64,000 nt of DNA, taken from the NCBI RefSeq assembly GCF_963675165.1, contig NC_087393.1, forward strand, positions 2,981,502-3,045,501, given 5' to 3'. A program made the position numbers and the translations under genes. Positions within the stretch are counted from its first letter, which is position 1, and each line of letters begins with the position of its first letter. This document shows, in pieces, positions 47,345 through 56,896 of this stretch. Origin of the DNA: Halichondria panicea. Taxonomy: Eukaryota > Porifera > Demospongiae > Suberitida > Halichondriidae. The notes under the pieces were generated by a model, which was not told the DNA's origin, made no database searches, and worked only from the letters and a program-made list of their open reading frames with translations.

Positions 47345-48240
47345 TGTATGAATACCATTATGGGAGCGCTCCGACCACATAATAGCACATAATAGCACAC
47401 ACACACAGAAACGGGAGGAGCCTAATACACCACAGAATATCATTATAGGAGCGCTGCGAACACAGCTATTAAGTGCCGGGGGTACAGTACAGCAGCCTAA
47501 TTAACCACACGACACGACAACTATGAATACCATTATGGGAGCGCTCCAACCAATGAATATCTGGGGGGGGGGGGCACAGTACAGCAGAGGAAAAGGCTCG
47601 TCCACATCAAAGCGGTGCCTAATTAACCACAAGACAACTATGAATACCATTATGGGAGCGCTCCGAACACATAAGAATATCATTAAGTGCTTGGGGGGAG
47701 ATAGTACAGTACAGCAGAGGATGTAGAGGAAAAGGCTCGTCCACATCAAAGTGGTGTCCTAATTAACCACAAGACAACTATGAATACCATTATGGGAGCG
47801 CATAATAGTGCTATGAATAGTGCTGGGGTGAGGGGGGGGCAGTACAGTACAGTAAGTAAAACAGTACAGCAGAGGAAAAGGCTTGTTTAAAACATCAAAA
47901 CATCGTCCACTTCAAACAACGTGGGAGGAGTCTAATTAACCACAAGAAACTATGAATACCATTATGGGAGCACTCCGAACACATAATAGTGCTATGAATA
48001 TCGCAGTACAGCATAGGAAAAAAGGCTCGTCCACATCGAAGGCCGCTCACACAGTGTGGGAGGAGTATTACAGGAGAGCACTATGATATCATTAATGACT
48101 GGGGGTACAGTACAGTGAGGAAAAGGCTGCAATAAACCACACGAACCTTGAATAAAAATGAACCTTGAATGTGGAGGAGCCACCAGTGTGGAGGAGCCAC
48201 CAGTGTTATGAATTAAGGACTACGAATACCATTAGGCAAG
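47345..48240. repeat. Degenerate tandem satellite, about 8 units
   Basis: Units begin CTATGAATACCATTATGGGAGCGCT and recur at about 47345, 47438, 47521, 47638, 47778, 47949, 48080 and 48220. Units vary from 83 to 171 bp and include GTACAGCAGAGGAAAAGGCTCG, CCACATCAAAG and TAATTAACCACAAGAC. The array stops about 90 bp before the left end of the large TIR transposon at 48334. Confidence 0.85.
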
Positions 48241-48331
48241 TAAGCAAAAAAGCGACCATAGAGAACGACAGTGTGCTAGGTACACACTTCAGTAGGCAGC
48301 ATGTGGTAATCTACAGTTAAGTGCCTTCAGG

Positions 48332-48333
48332 TA
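48332..48333. other. TA target duplication, left
   Basis: TA directly precedes CAGTGCAACAACC; the matching TA lies at 56895-56896. TA duplication is the mark of Tc1/mariner-type insertion. Confidence 0.8.
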
Positions 48334-48887
48334 CAGTGCAACAACCAAAGAGAGTAGATTTTTTTTTTGGGTACTCATTTTTCACATTTTGTGGCATATC
48401 TTCTGAAGTAAAAGTGATATGATCTATTTGAGTGCAGGTACTGAAAGTTCAACTATTGGCGCTTCCATTGGACCACCACCTGTTACATCATATGACATCA
48501 TCACTATAAAATGGCTGTCTGAAAATGTGTACCTCCGAAAATCGCTTAGGAATAGAAGTAGCTTATTTGTTTGAGTTAAGATCTGAAATTTATTGTGTAT
48601 GTACCTGACTATATTGCTCATCTTTTGAGCTTCAACGGAAGTCTGGGCTGCTAGTAAGTTCTGAGGAATACTGAATTTTGTTGTTTTTTGGTGGCAAATA
48701 TGTTAGGAATACAACTTTCGATTTTATGCTAGTTAAGGTCTGATTTTTGAGGAGCATGTACTACAATAGCATAGAATTCATCTGTACTAACTTACAGGAG
48801 CTAGACAAGTCTCATCTTTGCTCGAGCGGCCCTTCTTGTCAAAAACGGTGATTTTGGCTGATTTTTCAGCTTTTTGTGACGTATCAC
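48334..48887 (+). repeat. Left terminal inverted repeat of the outer element
   Basis: It matches 56372-56894 in inverse orientation, with scattered mismatches and one 38 bp segment present only here. The open frames through it on either strand are by-products; the identical 65-codon frames at 48424 and 56610 reflect only the repeat. Confidence 0.85.
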
Positions 48888-49077
48888 TGTAAATTGCCAC
48901 ACCCTGTGACGCATGGATGTACTTCGACCCCATAAATTTCCCGCGCTGAGCTTGCAGCTGCAGATTTCAATGTCCTTCAAAGATTTCAAAGCGATTTACA
49001 GCGATCAACTTCAACTATCAATGGATTTTCCAGGAGCTACTCAAAACGGTTCTTTTCAGAACCAAACTCAACCCAAC

Positions 49078-49250
49078 CATCCTCTCACTCAACCAAACCA
49101 GCCTCAGCCTCTCACTCAACCAGACCAGCCTCAGCCTCAGCCTCTCACTCAACCAGACCAGCCTCAGCCTCTCACTCAACCAGACCAGCCTCAGCCTCTC
49201 ACTCAACCAGACCAGCCTCAGCCTCTCACTCAACCAAACCAGCCTCAACT
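49078..49250 (+). repeat. 27 bp in-frame coding minisatellite
   Basis: About six copies of a 27 bp unit encode PLTQPDQPQ-type nonapeptides within the transposase N-terminal region. One unit is shortened or extended by a partial PQ step. All copies keep the frame. Confidence 0.9.
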
Positions 49251-50926
49251 AACCTGTTCTAACCAGCAACAACCTGCAGCAGTCACCTCTGTAACTGGAC
49301 CCCATAAGAGAAGGAGAGGAATAACAACAGTGTTGGCTGACAGAACCAATGGGCAGGAGAATATCCCGGAGGAACAACCAAGGCACAGCAAGAGACAGGC
49401 CCTACATATTCTGAAGGAGGCAGTTCTGAAGGAGGCAGCTGAAATCAAACAGAAGCCAAGAGGAGACAGTGCTTCTGGTGGTGGAACAAGGTGGGCCAAA
49501 GTAAAACTAGCGCCTGAGACCGAGTCAGCCTGTCAGTACCCTTAAGCAGCTGCTCAAGCACTGCCCTGATGTTTTTGAAATAGGAAGCAATTCCATAGAC
49601 AACTACTTCGAGCGCAACCAACATCAGCCCTGAGCTAAACAAGGCCACTGCACTTAAAGTTTTCAGTGTAGCTATAAATGTATGGGGAGATGGTATAGTT
49701 GATGCGTCCAAAAGGGCAGCTGATGTAAGTGGTGCTAATGCTGAAACGGTACGTAGGTGGGCAGCTCATTATTATCTGTCATTGGTTCATGTACAACCTT
49801 CTGCTATTGATGACGATGCCATTGATACTATACTAGCATCTTGCCGAGGTAAAAGTGTTAAAAAGCCGTATAGCTTGATAAAGAATGATAATTTTTGTAC
49901 TAGCGCTAGAAAATTTGTAAAAGAAAACGCATGTAGAAAAGGCATGCCTAATTTAACTGTAGAAATGTTCCGTTCGTGGATAGATAATGAACATGAATGT
50001 ATTGTAAGTAAAGAAACAGCTCGTAAATGGTTGCATGTATTGGGATTTAAACAGGTGAACCATCAAAAAGGTGTCTATTTTGATGGGCATGAAAGGGATG
50101 ACGTAGTAGCATATAGAAAACAATTTCTTGATAAATTAACTGAATTAGATCGTAGATGTATATACGGTGACTCCCATTTTACTTCCGGGAGAGTTGCCCC
50201 TTGTTGCCATCCACCATGATGAGTCCACATTTTTTGCTAATGCAGACCAAGATTATTACTAGGGTGATGATTCTATTACTATACTAAAACAAAAAAGTTT
50301 GGGGCAGTCTATAATGGTGTCCGATTTCATAGAGGAGGCAAGTGCAGATTTTTTACAGCATGATGGTGTTGAAGCATGTTTGCTACTAGAGACTCAAAGT
50401 GAGGGATACTTTGAAAGCAATAGATTTTTAATACAGGTAAATAAAGCTATTGATATATTTAACAGTAAAAACCCTGGTAAACAAGCTCTGTTTATATTTG
50501 ATAATGCTCCGTCTCATCGTAAATGTAGTGATGAATCTCTTAATGTAAAAAAAATGAATGTGGGTCCTGGTGGAAAGCAACCTGTCATGAAAGATACGGT
50601 GTTTGATGGGAAGGTTCAAAAATTGGTTAATGATAGTGGTAGTCCTAAGGGTATGAAATTAGTTTTACAGGAGAGGGGGATAGACACTTTGGGGATGAAT
50701 GCCTTAAAAATGAGGGAGGTGTCGGGAAGTCACGAAGACTTTCAAAGTATCAAAACACTTGTTGAAGAACTGGTGGAAAGCAGGTTCCACATATGTTTGT
50801 TTTTTCCAAAATTTCATTGTGAATTGAATGCCATTGAGCAATGCTGGTGTCATGCAAAGAAGTACAGTAGACAGTATGTTAATGGTTCCATAATACGACC
50901 AAGAAAAGTTGTGCCTCAGTTATTGG

Positions 50927-50932
50927 CAACAT
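50927..50932. other. Target duplication of the inner element, left (CAACAT)
   Basis: CAACAT stands directly before GATCAGTGTATTAAAG and again at 54743-54748 directly after CTTTAATACACTGATC. The transposase reading frame passes through a single copy. Confidence 0.85.
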
Positions 50933-51138
50933 GATCAGTGTATTAAAGCGGCCATTCTAGAATGTCTGTGTTTTTTGCCAAAAAGTCAGGAAATTAGGGA
51001 GTGCTTGCATTTACCAATTTCTGGATTCTTAAATCTTTAAATTTCCATTAATGCGAGTTTCCAGAACCCAACGTTTCCTGGTATTTTGAAAACACGAGGG
51101 GGAGATATTTTAATATTACAACCCCTGGCAGTTAACTT
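50933..51138 (+). repeat. Left TIR of the inner element
   Basis: Inverse of 54537-54742. The two arms differ at about three or four positions plus a small indel near the inner boundary. Confidence 0.85.
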
Positions 51139-51200
51139 GTAGTACTCAGTTAATGTTAAACACTCTATAATGATTATGAGCAAGTAAAATGGCTCTTAGA

Positions 51201-52674
51201 CTATAGATAAGCTTCTAGAGAGTTCGTTATTCTAATGAACTCAGCAATTGCATATGAATATGCTTGTCCATTTCCTGATACCACATTACTAAAGATGTCC
51301 CCAAAACGACAGCGAGAGAGGAAATATTGCTCCCTTTTCATAATTAGATCCTGTCGATCCTTGAGTGGATCGCAACCAAAAAGTCCAAACTCTCTTAGCT
51401 GACCACCTTGAGAACGGTATGCATCTGCAGCTTCATCAGTACCCGGTACTTCCCCATCTGGAATGGGTATAGTTTCATAACGCTGCACCTGCAAATGATT
51501 GGGTACTCCTCGACCTGTATCACATATTATAATAGCGCATGTGTCATCAATAATAATGTCATTACATTTACCTGGTATAGAATGATGATTCCAAGCTGCA
51601 ACAAACAATGATAATCCATGATAAGCAACATTGCACGTAACAAACGAAACACAAAATTTTGTAGTTTCATCACTCATGTTAATCAGATTAGTAGCTTCCA
51701 TTGATATCAAGTGTCGCTTTAGGGGGTAGTTAATACGAGAATTTACTTCAACCCAAATGCGTTCAACAGTGTGGTTCTGTAGAGAGAAAAGTTAATGCAT
51801 GTAAGCAATATCAGTACCCTTACTTCTGTTGAAGGAGATTGAACGTAAGGAAGAATATCCCGAGGGCCAACACGACAACGAAGTGCTTCTTGTACATACA
51901 AAAGAAGATAAAATTCTCTTCCATGGTCGACTCGAATTTGCTTCCAAAGACCATACGTTTTAGTAGATGACCTGATATGGAAATTATACGTGTTACTGAT
52001 GCAACTATTATTCAATGAGTTGAACAATACCTCAAAATACTGTCGTATATAGCCAAATTGTTCTTGACTGGCATTGTACAGTAAGCAATTATCTTGCCTG
52101 AATATCCATCCCTTGCAACTATGTGGGTAGCACCAAACATTGTGATCTTTTCATTTTGGTCAATATGAAGTTTATGCCCAAAGTGGAGAGCCGAGTATTG
52201 CAGTGGATTAGTACGGTCTAAGGTGTCATTCCGCCGCTGATCATATTGCAAAGGGGCCACTCTCTGTAAGGACTCTGAAACTCTTTTCTCAGATACCTTA
52301 ATACCTTTAGACTCAAGCACACCCTTTAACATTCTCCGGCCATACACATGTCCAACCTGCAAGTCATAATTAATTTAGAAATGTTTTTTGTGGTACTTAG
52401 CTAATTACGCACATGGACTGTATTCTCCGGTGCTACGGTAATATTCTTAGTATTAAGCCCTATACTACGTTTAGCTTACTTCAGTAACAGCACATTCGAC
52501 TACAGCATCTACTTGAGCAGAATCTGGTTTATGAATGCCATTTTCAGAGCAGAATCGCCGAACACTTCTTGCAGAGAAGCCTCTTATTCCTGGAAAGCGG
52601 GTCTTGAGTGTATTACTTATATCTTCGTGGGTCATACCACTTGTAACCATTTCAAACACTTCATCCACATCCAT
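51201..52674 (-). CDS. IS3EU-like integrase/transposase, 5 exons, 395 aa
   Basis: Minus-strand exons 52674-52480, 52356-52031, 51971-51824, 51776-51572 and 51514-51201 are joined by four GT-AG introns (60 to 120 bp) with all phases compatible, giving an uninterrupted frame. The start MDVDEVFEMV opens a helical N-terminal DNA-binding-like region (DISNTLKTRFPGIRGFSARSVRRFC). Exon 2 has YGRRMLKGVLESKGIKVSEKR and GHKLHIDQNEK, with the first catalytic Asp. Exon 3 has the second Asp (RVDHGREF). Exon 4 has the Glu (TVERIWVEVN), about 38 residues after the second Asp. Exons 4-5 hold a conserved WNHHSIPGRGVP block. This is an integrase-fold DDE enzyme expected to cut and join the element ends. No lesion is seen. 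Confidence 0.85.
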
Positions 52675-52875
52675 CCTTCTTAGCCTCGATACACGCCTGG
52701 ATTCGAATTAGCCGCACCCTAGCCTAATAAATATTTTGCGATTGCTTTTTAAATAGATAAATCTACATGTAGATCAACATACGGTCAAAAGCACATGGCC
52801 TGGGCACAAAATTGCAAGTGTCCTCTCTATTTAGCTCTATGCTGCGCTGATACCGTGAAAGAAGGGCCTAGGAAC
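52675..52875. promoter_or_regulatory. Possible bidirectional promoter between the two inner genes
   Basis: About 200 bp separate the divergent starts at 52674 (minus) and 52876 (plus). AT-rich stretches (AATAAATATTTTGCG, TTTTTAAATAG) could serve as core promoter elements, but none is diagnostic. The role is inferred from arrangement only. An in-frame upstream ATG at 52795 would shorten it. Confidence 0.3.
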
Positions 52876-54090
52876 ATGAGTTCGAGTGTAAGCAACTTGT
52901 ACAACTACAGCCTGTATACCATAGAGAAAGATGGCAAAACCGTGAAGCTCAAACCATCACAGCTAACTACTCAAGTTATTGGTAAAGTGTTTGGACTGTT
53001 CCCCGATTCCATTATTTTGATTTCTGACGATGGGTTTGTGGAAACACCAGACCATGAGGGAAAGTTTCTTGATGTAGATGACCTATCAAAGTGGGTTGTG
53101 AACGGGGATTCGCTCAAGGCAGATGGTTTGCCTCAAGACCAGCAAGTAGCCTCTTTCTCTTACCAGCCTCCTTCACAAGCAACATCACAAGCAACATCAC
53201 GAAAAAGAGGACGACCGCCAAAATGGAGTCCAAAGTTCACGTCAGCCTTGCTAGGTGCAAGCTCTGCCTCAGGACAGAAGCCACCTGGAGTTCGAGCTCG
53301 AGCTGAACCGAGTGTTGATGGTGCAGGCCCTTCCACAATGTCTTCAAGTTCTAGCAGCCGTCCCGAATGGAGAAAGTATATTGAGGTGTGCAAATGGAAT
53401 GAAGCTGATAAACAATGGAAGAAAGTGAGCAATGTCCCCATCGACCTTTCTGAGGAAATTGCCAGCGTTCCAAATGTGTCGAAGATGGTTAGTGACGAGC
53501 TATTCAATGGTGAAGAATGCGTACTTATGGACATAGACTACCTGAAGATACCGAATACTTCTACTACTCGAGGTAAGAAGCTCGATGTATTCATTGTGCT
53601 GACTCTTTAATAACTTGTTAATTCAGCAGTTACTGATTATGCCATTACTAGTGCTTACTTTCTCTATCCAGGATCAAGGTTTTGGAAAACCTCCAAACGT
53701 ATTCGAGCCGTTAGAAAATCTGAAGTAAAGAAAGGAAGGGTTATTTCCTTGGACTCGAGCTCTGATAGTGATTTTGATTTTGCCCCACAGCACAGAGCAA
53801 AAAAAATGTCTCTACCATTGGCACCATCTTCCCTAGGCACTATGGATAAAACTGTATTCGAATGCCTCGTATGCAAGTCTCAGACATCATTCCCAGCTGT
53901 GGTGTCTCCCTGTTGTAATGTTATTTTGGGGTGTGAGGTGTGTGTGGCACAATGGCTGGAGGCCCAGTCAACCTGCCCACATTGTCGTGCCTCTTTGACT
54001 CTCAAGGACTGCCCAAAGTTACCCCTTGTAAGAAGCTTCCAAGAATTTCTTCGAAAGCATACGCCTTCTCCATTGTCAAGCTCTGACTAA
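52876..54090 (+). CDS. AT-hook and RING-type protein encoded by the inner element, 2 exons, 371 aa
   Basis: Exon 1 runs 52876-53572 and exon 2 53672-54090; the 99 bp intron is GT-AG and keeps frame. I chose the Met at 52876 (MSSSVSNLYNYSLYT), where the conserved-looking region begins; an in-frame Met at 52795 would add 27 residues. Features in order: a globular N-terminal region with VFGLFPDSIILISDDGF, an AT-hook KRGRPPKW (about residue 113), an acidic/Ser tract DSSSDSDFD, and a C-terminal Cys-rich RING/U-box-like module with C..C near residue 296, PCCN, C..C and CPHC. The last zinc-ligand pattern departs from C3HC4. No stop or frameshift is present. Likely a DNA-binding accessory factor, perhaps with ubiquitin-ligase activity; function is unproven. 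Confidence 0.75.
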
Positions 54091-54536
54091 TGAACATTTA
54101 TTGGTGAACTTGTATCCCTGTTGTGTTTTCATCAAGAGTATATGTATACTCTTGTTTCATGCATTTATTCTTATTCTTATTCTTATTCTTGTTATTATTA
54201 TTATTATGTGAACTTCACAGCCTTTCAACTGAAACGGGCTAACAATTTTGAGCACTGCGGGGGATGTGTAGATATGTAAGCAAGATTGAACCTTGCATAA
54301 TTATAAGATAGCCAAACTCTTATAGACATTGTGACAAAGTCCCAGACCTGGCTGGAAACCGTTGCATGGTCTTTTCTCTCCCTATAACTGATTACCAATT
54401 TTTTTTGCTGTTCTACCACAAACCCACCACCCTATGTTGCTATGGAAATATACACAATGGTATCAGCACATTATCTTAGAAATGTTCCAAACAGGAGATA
54501 TGACTGGTATACAATTATTCACCTATTGCACAAACT
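54091..54536. other. 3' flank of the RING gene inside the inner element
   Basis: Non-coding. It has a (TTATTC)n run at 54164-54190 and (ATT)n after it, and no convincing open frame. Confidence 0.4.
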
Positions 54537-54742
54537 TATAACTGCCACAGGGGTTGTAATGTTAAAATTTCTCCCCCTCGTGTTTTCAAAATACCAGGAA
54601 ACGTTGAGTTCTGGAAACTCGCATTAATGGAAATTTAAAGATTTAAGAATCCAGAAATTGGTAAATGCAAGCACTCCCTAATTTCCTGACTTTTTGGCAA
54701 AAAACACAGACATTCTAGAATGGCCGCTTTAATACACTGATC
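54537..54742 (-). repeat. Right TIR of the inner element
   Basis: Inverse of 50933-51138, followed directly by CAACAT. Confidence 0.85.
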
Positions 54743-54863
54743 CAACATGTCAAAAAGAATTAATACGTAAATTTTTTGATAAATGTAGGTCATATTTGAG
54801 GGGGTATAATAGCGGCTGTGATTGTAGTAATGTCGATTCATTTGTTAAGCTATATAAGTCACA

Positions 54864-55212
54864 TCGAAGAGTTTCCATAGCGAATCTCTCTTAATACCAT
54901 CTTAATTTAGTAACGTTTAACATAATTAAATTTTGGAAGAGTTTTCACTGCGAATCTCTCTAATACCATCTTATGGAAGAGTTTCCACTGCGAATCTCTC
55001 TAATACCATCGTATGGAAGAGTTTCCACTGCGAATCTCTCTAATACCATCTTATGGAAGAGTTTCCACTGCGAATCTCTCTAATACCATCGTATGGAAGA
55101 GTTTCCACTGCGAATCTCTCTAATACCATCTTATGGAAGAGTTTCCACTGTGAATCTCTCCAATACCATCGTATGGAAGAGTTTCCACTGCGAATCTCTC
55201 TAATACCATCTT
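54864..55212 (+). repeat. 40 bp minisatellite derived from the transposase 3' end
   Basis: Seven tandem units (GGAAGAGTTTCCACTGCGAA + TCTCTCTAATACCATC) occupy about 54934-55212. The unit is homologous to the last codons and stop of the outer transposase at about 54864-54903 (GAAGAGTTTCCATAGCGAAT...), so the array seems to have grown from that piece. Junction bases alternate T and G (CATC-TTATGG, CATC-GTATGG), implying an 80 bp higher-order unit. Confidence 0.85.
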
Positions 55213-55219
55213 CGTAACA

Positions 55220-55660
55220 CACTTTTAACATGATATCCTTGCGCCATCACCATATTATCATAAATTATTTATGAAAGCACAATCATTTTAACTTTGTCAT
55301 TCACAATCATGTACTTTTACTGCTATACATGTATGTATGTTTGATTTGTGCAATGTGTGTCTCAGGTGAAACGTCCCAGCTGCGGCTAGAGGGACTGTGA
55401 GTTAATAACTTGAACACACTGGTTTTTCTAAAAACCACCACCTGGCAAAAGAGTTCACTGGAAACGAGTCTATATTTTTGTGTGTATGTTAGTGTATGGT
55501 GTATGTTAGTGTATGTTAGTGTGCAATAATAATAGTGTAATTGCATGTACACATGTACTTAGGTAAGCAACACCTTTGAATTATGATAACAGTAGTACTG
55601 TGTGTATAGTACAAGGCAACTCATTTGGAAACTTGGTGGCTTTTAAAAAAGCCGGGGTAG
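55220..55660. other. No recognisable gene (outer element interior)
   Basis: AT-rich, with TGTATGTTAGTG repeats at 55485-55520. No domain was seen. Confidence 0.4.
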
Positions 55661-55665
55661 CGGAT

Positions 55666-56235
55666 TTAGGACCTCCGCTCTAGTCTCCTGTCTCCAAGGC
55701 CATCGTCGTTCCCCAAGATGAGGCCGTCGAGGTCACTGGCAGCTCCCACCAAGGCATCTCGGACCTTAAACTCCTTACTGAGTGGGCCAACGATGGAGAC
55801 GGATACTGTGATAGCCCTGTACCGCCAACTCCGACTAGTAGAACTAGTGGAGTGTTCGTCGAATAGCACCATCCTGACAAAGAATAGATGGAATGATGTT
55901 GTGCTGTAGTATTTACACTCAATACATATAAATACATATAATATTATAATGTAACCACTTGGTGCATTGTACGTTGAACATCGCGATCTATTTTATAGAA
56001 GCTCACCCAGCTGCAGAGAAAGGTCCGAGAAGCAGTGGAGAGAGCCACCTAGCAGCCTCAGCAGCAACATGCCCGAGAACGACTCTGGAACCACTGAAAC
56101 CACTGATTCGGGTGAAACACAGCACAGCATTACGATCTTGCTGGTTCGTTGGTTCAGGCTCAAAGAGGACATCAGCATTGCCTAGCCTTCGACCTTGTTG
56201 CTCATAGAACTCACTCCCTTCACCTCGCAAGTGAA
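55666..56235 (-). pseudogene. HIRAN-like fragment and weak protease-like fragment
   Basis: On the minus strand 56003-56230 encodes GNADVLFEPEPTNQQDRNAV..GHVAAEAARWLSPLL. This resembles the HIRAN domain pattern L..EPDNPYD.NAV...G..GYVP...A..L.PLL (HIRAN domains bind DNA ends in HLTF and related proteins). Further on, 55666-55872 encodes ITVSVSIVGPLSKEFKVRDALV...DGLILGNDD, vaguely like a retropepsin flap and ILG.D block. The two pieces may be exons of one minus-strand gene or relics of separate insertions within the outer transposon. Evidence is limited to motif resemblance. No start or splice model was established. Confidence 0.35.
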
Positions 56236-56371
56236 AAACGCTACATCACAAATATCCTCCATCGCTATCTTAATGCAGCTGTATAATTTAGCGGGCTATA
56301 TCACGTGAACCTGTGGAGGCAGCAATAATGACAGAAAGATCGTGATGTCAGAAGTTGGAATAAACATTTCA

Positions 56372-56894
56372 TACGTCACAAAAAAGCCAAAAAAGCAGGA
56401 AAATCAGCCAAAATCACCGTTTTTGACAAGAAGGGCCGCTCGAGCAAAGATGAGACTTGTGCTATTGTAGTACATGCTCCTCAAAAATCAGACCTTAACT
56501 AGCATAAAATCGAAAGTTGTATTCCTAACATATTTGGCACCAAAAAACAACAAAATTCAGCATTTCTCAGAACTTACTAGCAGCCCAGACTTCCGTTGAA
56601 GCTCAAAATATGAGCAATATAGTCAGGTACATACACAATAAATTTCAGATCTTAACTCAAACAAATAAGCTACTTCTATTCCTAAGCGATTTTCGGAGGT
56701 ACACATTTTCAGACAGCCATTTTATAGTGATGATGTCATATGATGTAACAGGTGGTGGTCCAATGGAAGCGCCAATAATTGAACTTTCAGTACCTGCACT
56801 CAAATAGATCATATCACTTTTACTTCAGAAGATATGCCACAAAATGTGAAAAAAAAAAGAAAAAAAAAATCTACTCTCTTTGGTTGTTGCACTG
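56372..56894 (-). repeat. Right terminal inverted repeat of the outer element
   Basis: Inverse of 48334-48887, ending GGTTGTTGCACTG followed by TA. Confidence 0.85.
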
Positions 56895-56896
56895 TA

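Larger units (their letters stand above)
50933..54742 (-). mobile_element. IS3EU-like DNA transposon, 3810 bp, nested in the outer transposase gene
   Basis: The terminal inverted repeats are about 205 bp (50933-51138 and 54537-54742), start GATCAGTGTATTAAAGCGGCC, and have about one mismatch in the first 150 bp. The element is flanked by the 6 bp duplication CAACAT. It carries two genes in head-to-head orientation: an integrase-like transposase on the minus strand (51201-52674) and an AT-hook/RING protein on the plus strand (52876-54090), with about 200 bp between the two starts that could be a shared promoter region. Both genes are free of stops once introns are removed. The name IS3EU (eukaryotic transposons with an IS3-like integrase) is my family assignment from remembered protein blocks and should be tested. 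Confidence 0.8.
48913..54894 (+). pseudogene. DDE transposase of the outer element (Tc1/mariner-IS630 superfamily), split by insertion
   Basis: The N-terminal segment (48913-49545) starts MDVLRPHKF or at a later Met (49021). It has a Gln/Pro repeat (about 49078-49250), then a KRRRG basic patch. After frame changes near 49540 and 49615 it continues with VFSVAINVWGDG and a helix-turn-helix-like NAETVRRWA (about 49735), then FRSWIDNEH and SKETARKWLHVLGF. Catalytic motifs: AIHHDESTF (about 50210), LFIFDNAPSHR (about 50490) and FPKFHCELNAIEQCW (about 50800-50850), that is Asp, Asp, Glu. A stop (TAG) lies at about 50258-50260. At 50927-50932 the gene is cut by the inner element and resumes at 54743 with CQKELIRKFFDKCRSYL, ending KLYKSHRRVSIANLS. 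It would bind the TIRs and insert at TA. Confidence 0.8.
48334..56894 (+). mobile_element. Large Tc1/mariner-IS630-type DNA transposon, 8561 bp, carrying a nested element
   Basis: The termini are CAGTGCAACAACCAAAGAGA and its inverse, with TA on both sides. The terminal inverted repeats are about 550 bp (48334-48887 and 56372-56894), nearly identical apart from an about 38 bp difference. The plus strand encodes a DDE transposase from 48913, interrupted at 50932 by a 3.81 kb insertion and resumed at 54743-54894. Without the insertion and one target copy the element would be about 4.75 kb. The right-hand interior holds a 40 bp minisatellite and a HIRAN-like fragment on the minus strand. The transposase has frameshifts and a stop, so this copy is not autonomous. 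Confidence 0.85.

Noticed and set aside
48424-48621. Open frame starting MSNIVRYIHNKF, present twice (also 56610-56807)
   Set aside because: It lies wholly inside the outer terminal inverted repeats. Its conservation follows from the repeat, and it has no domain or start context.
49018-49248. Minus-strand frame of RLRLVWLSE repeats
   Set aside because: Antisense shadow of the in-frame Pro/Gln repeat of the transposase.
51743-52027. Separate 94-codon minus-strand gene
   Set aside because: It is exon 3 of the integrase read into its flanking introns; GT and AG sites bound the conserved part.
54635-54841. 68-codon minus-strand frame at the inner TIR and its partial twin near 50940
   Set aside because: It straddles the inner TIR and antisense of the outer transposase, and the shared residues come from the TIR only.
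54934-55212. Regular 40 bp array as a CRISPR
   Set aside because: Units are contiguous without unique spacers, the setting is eukaryotic, and the unit derives from the adjacent gene end.
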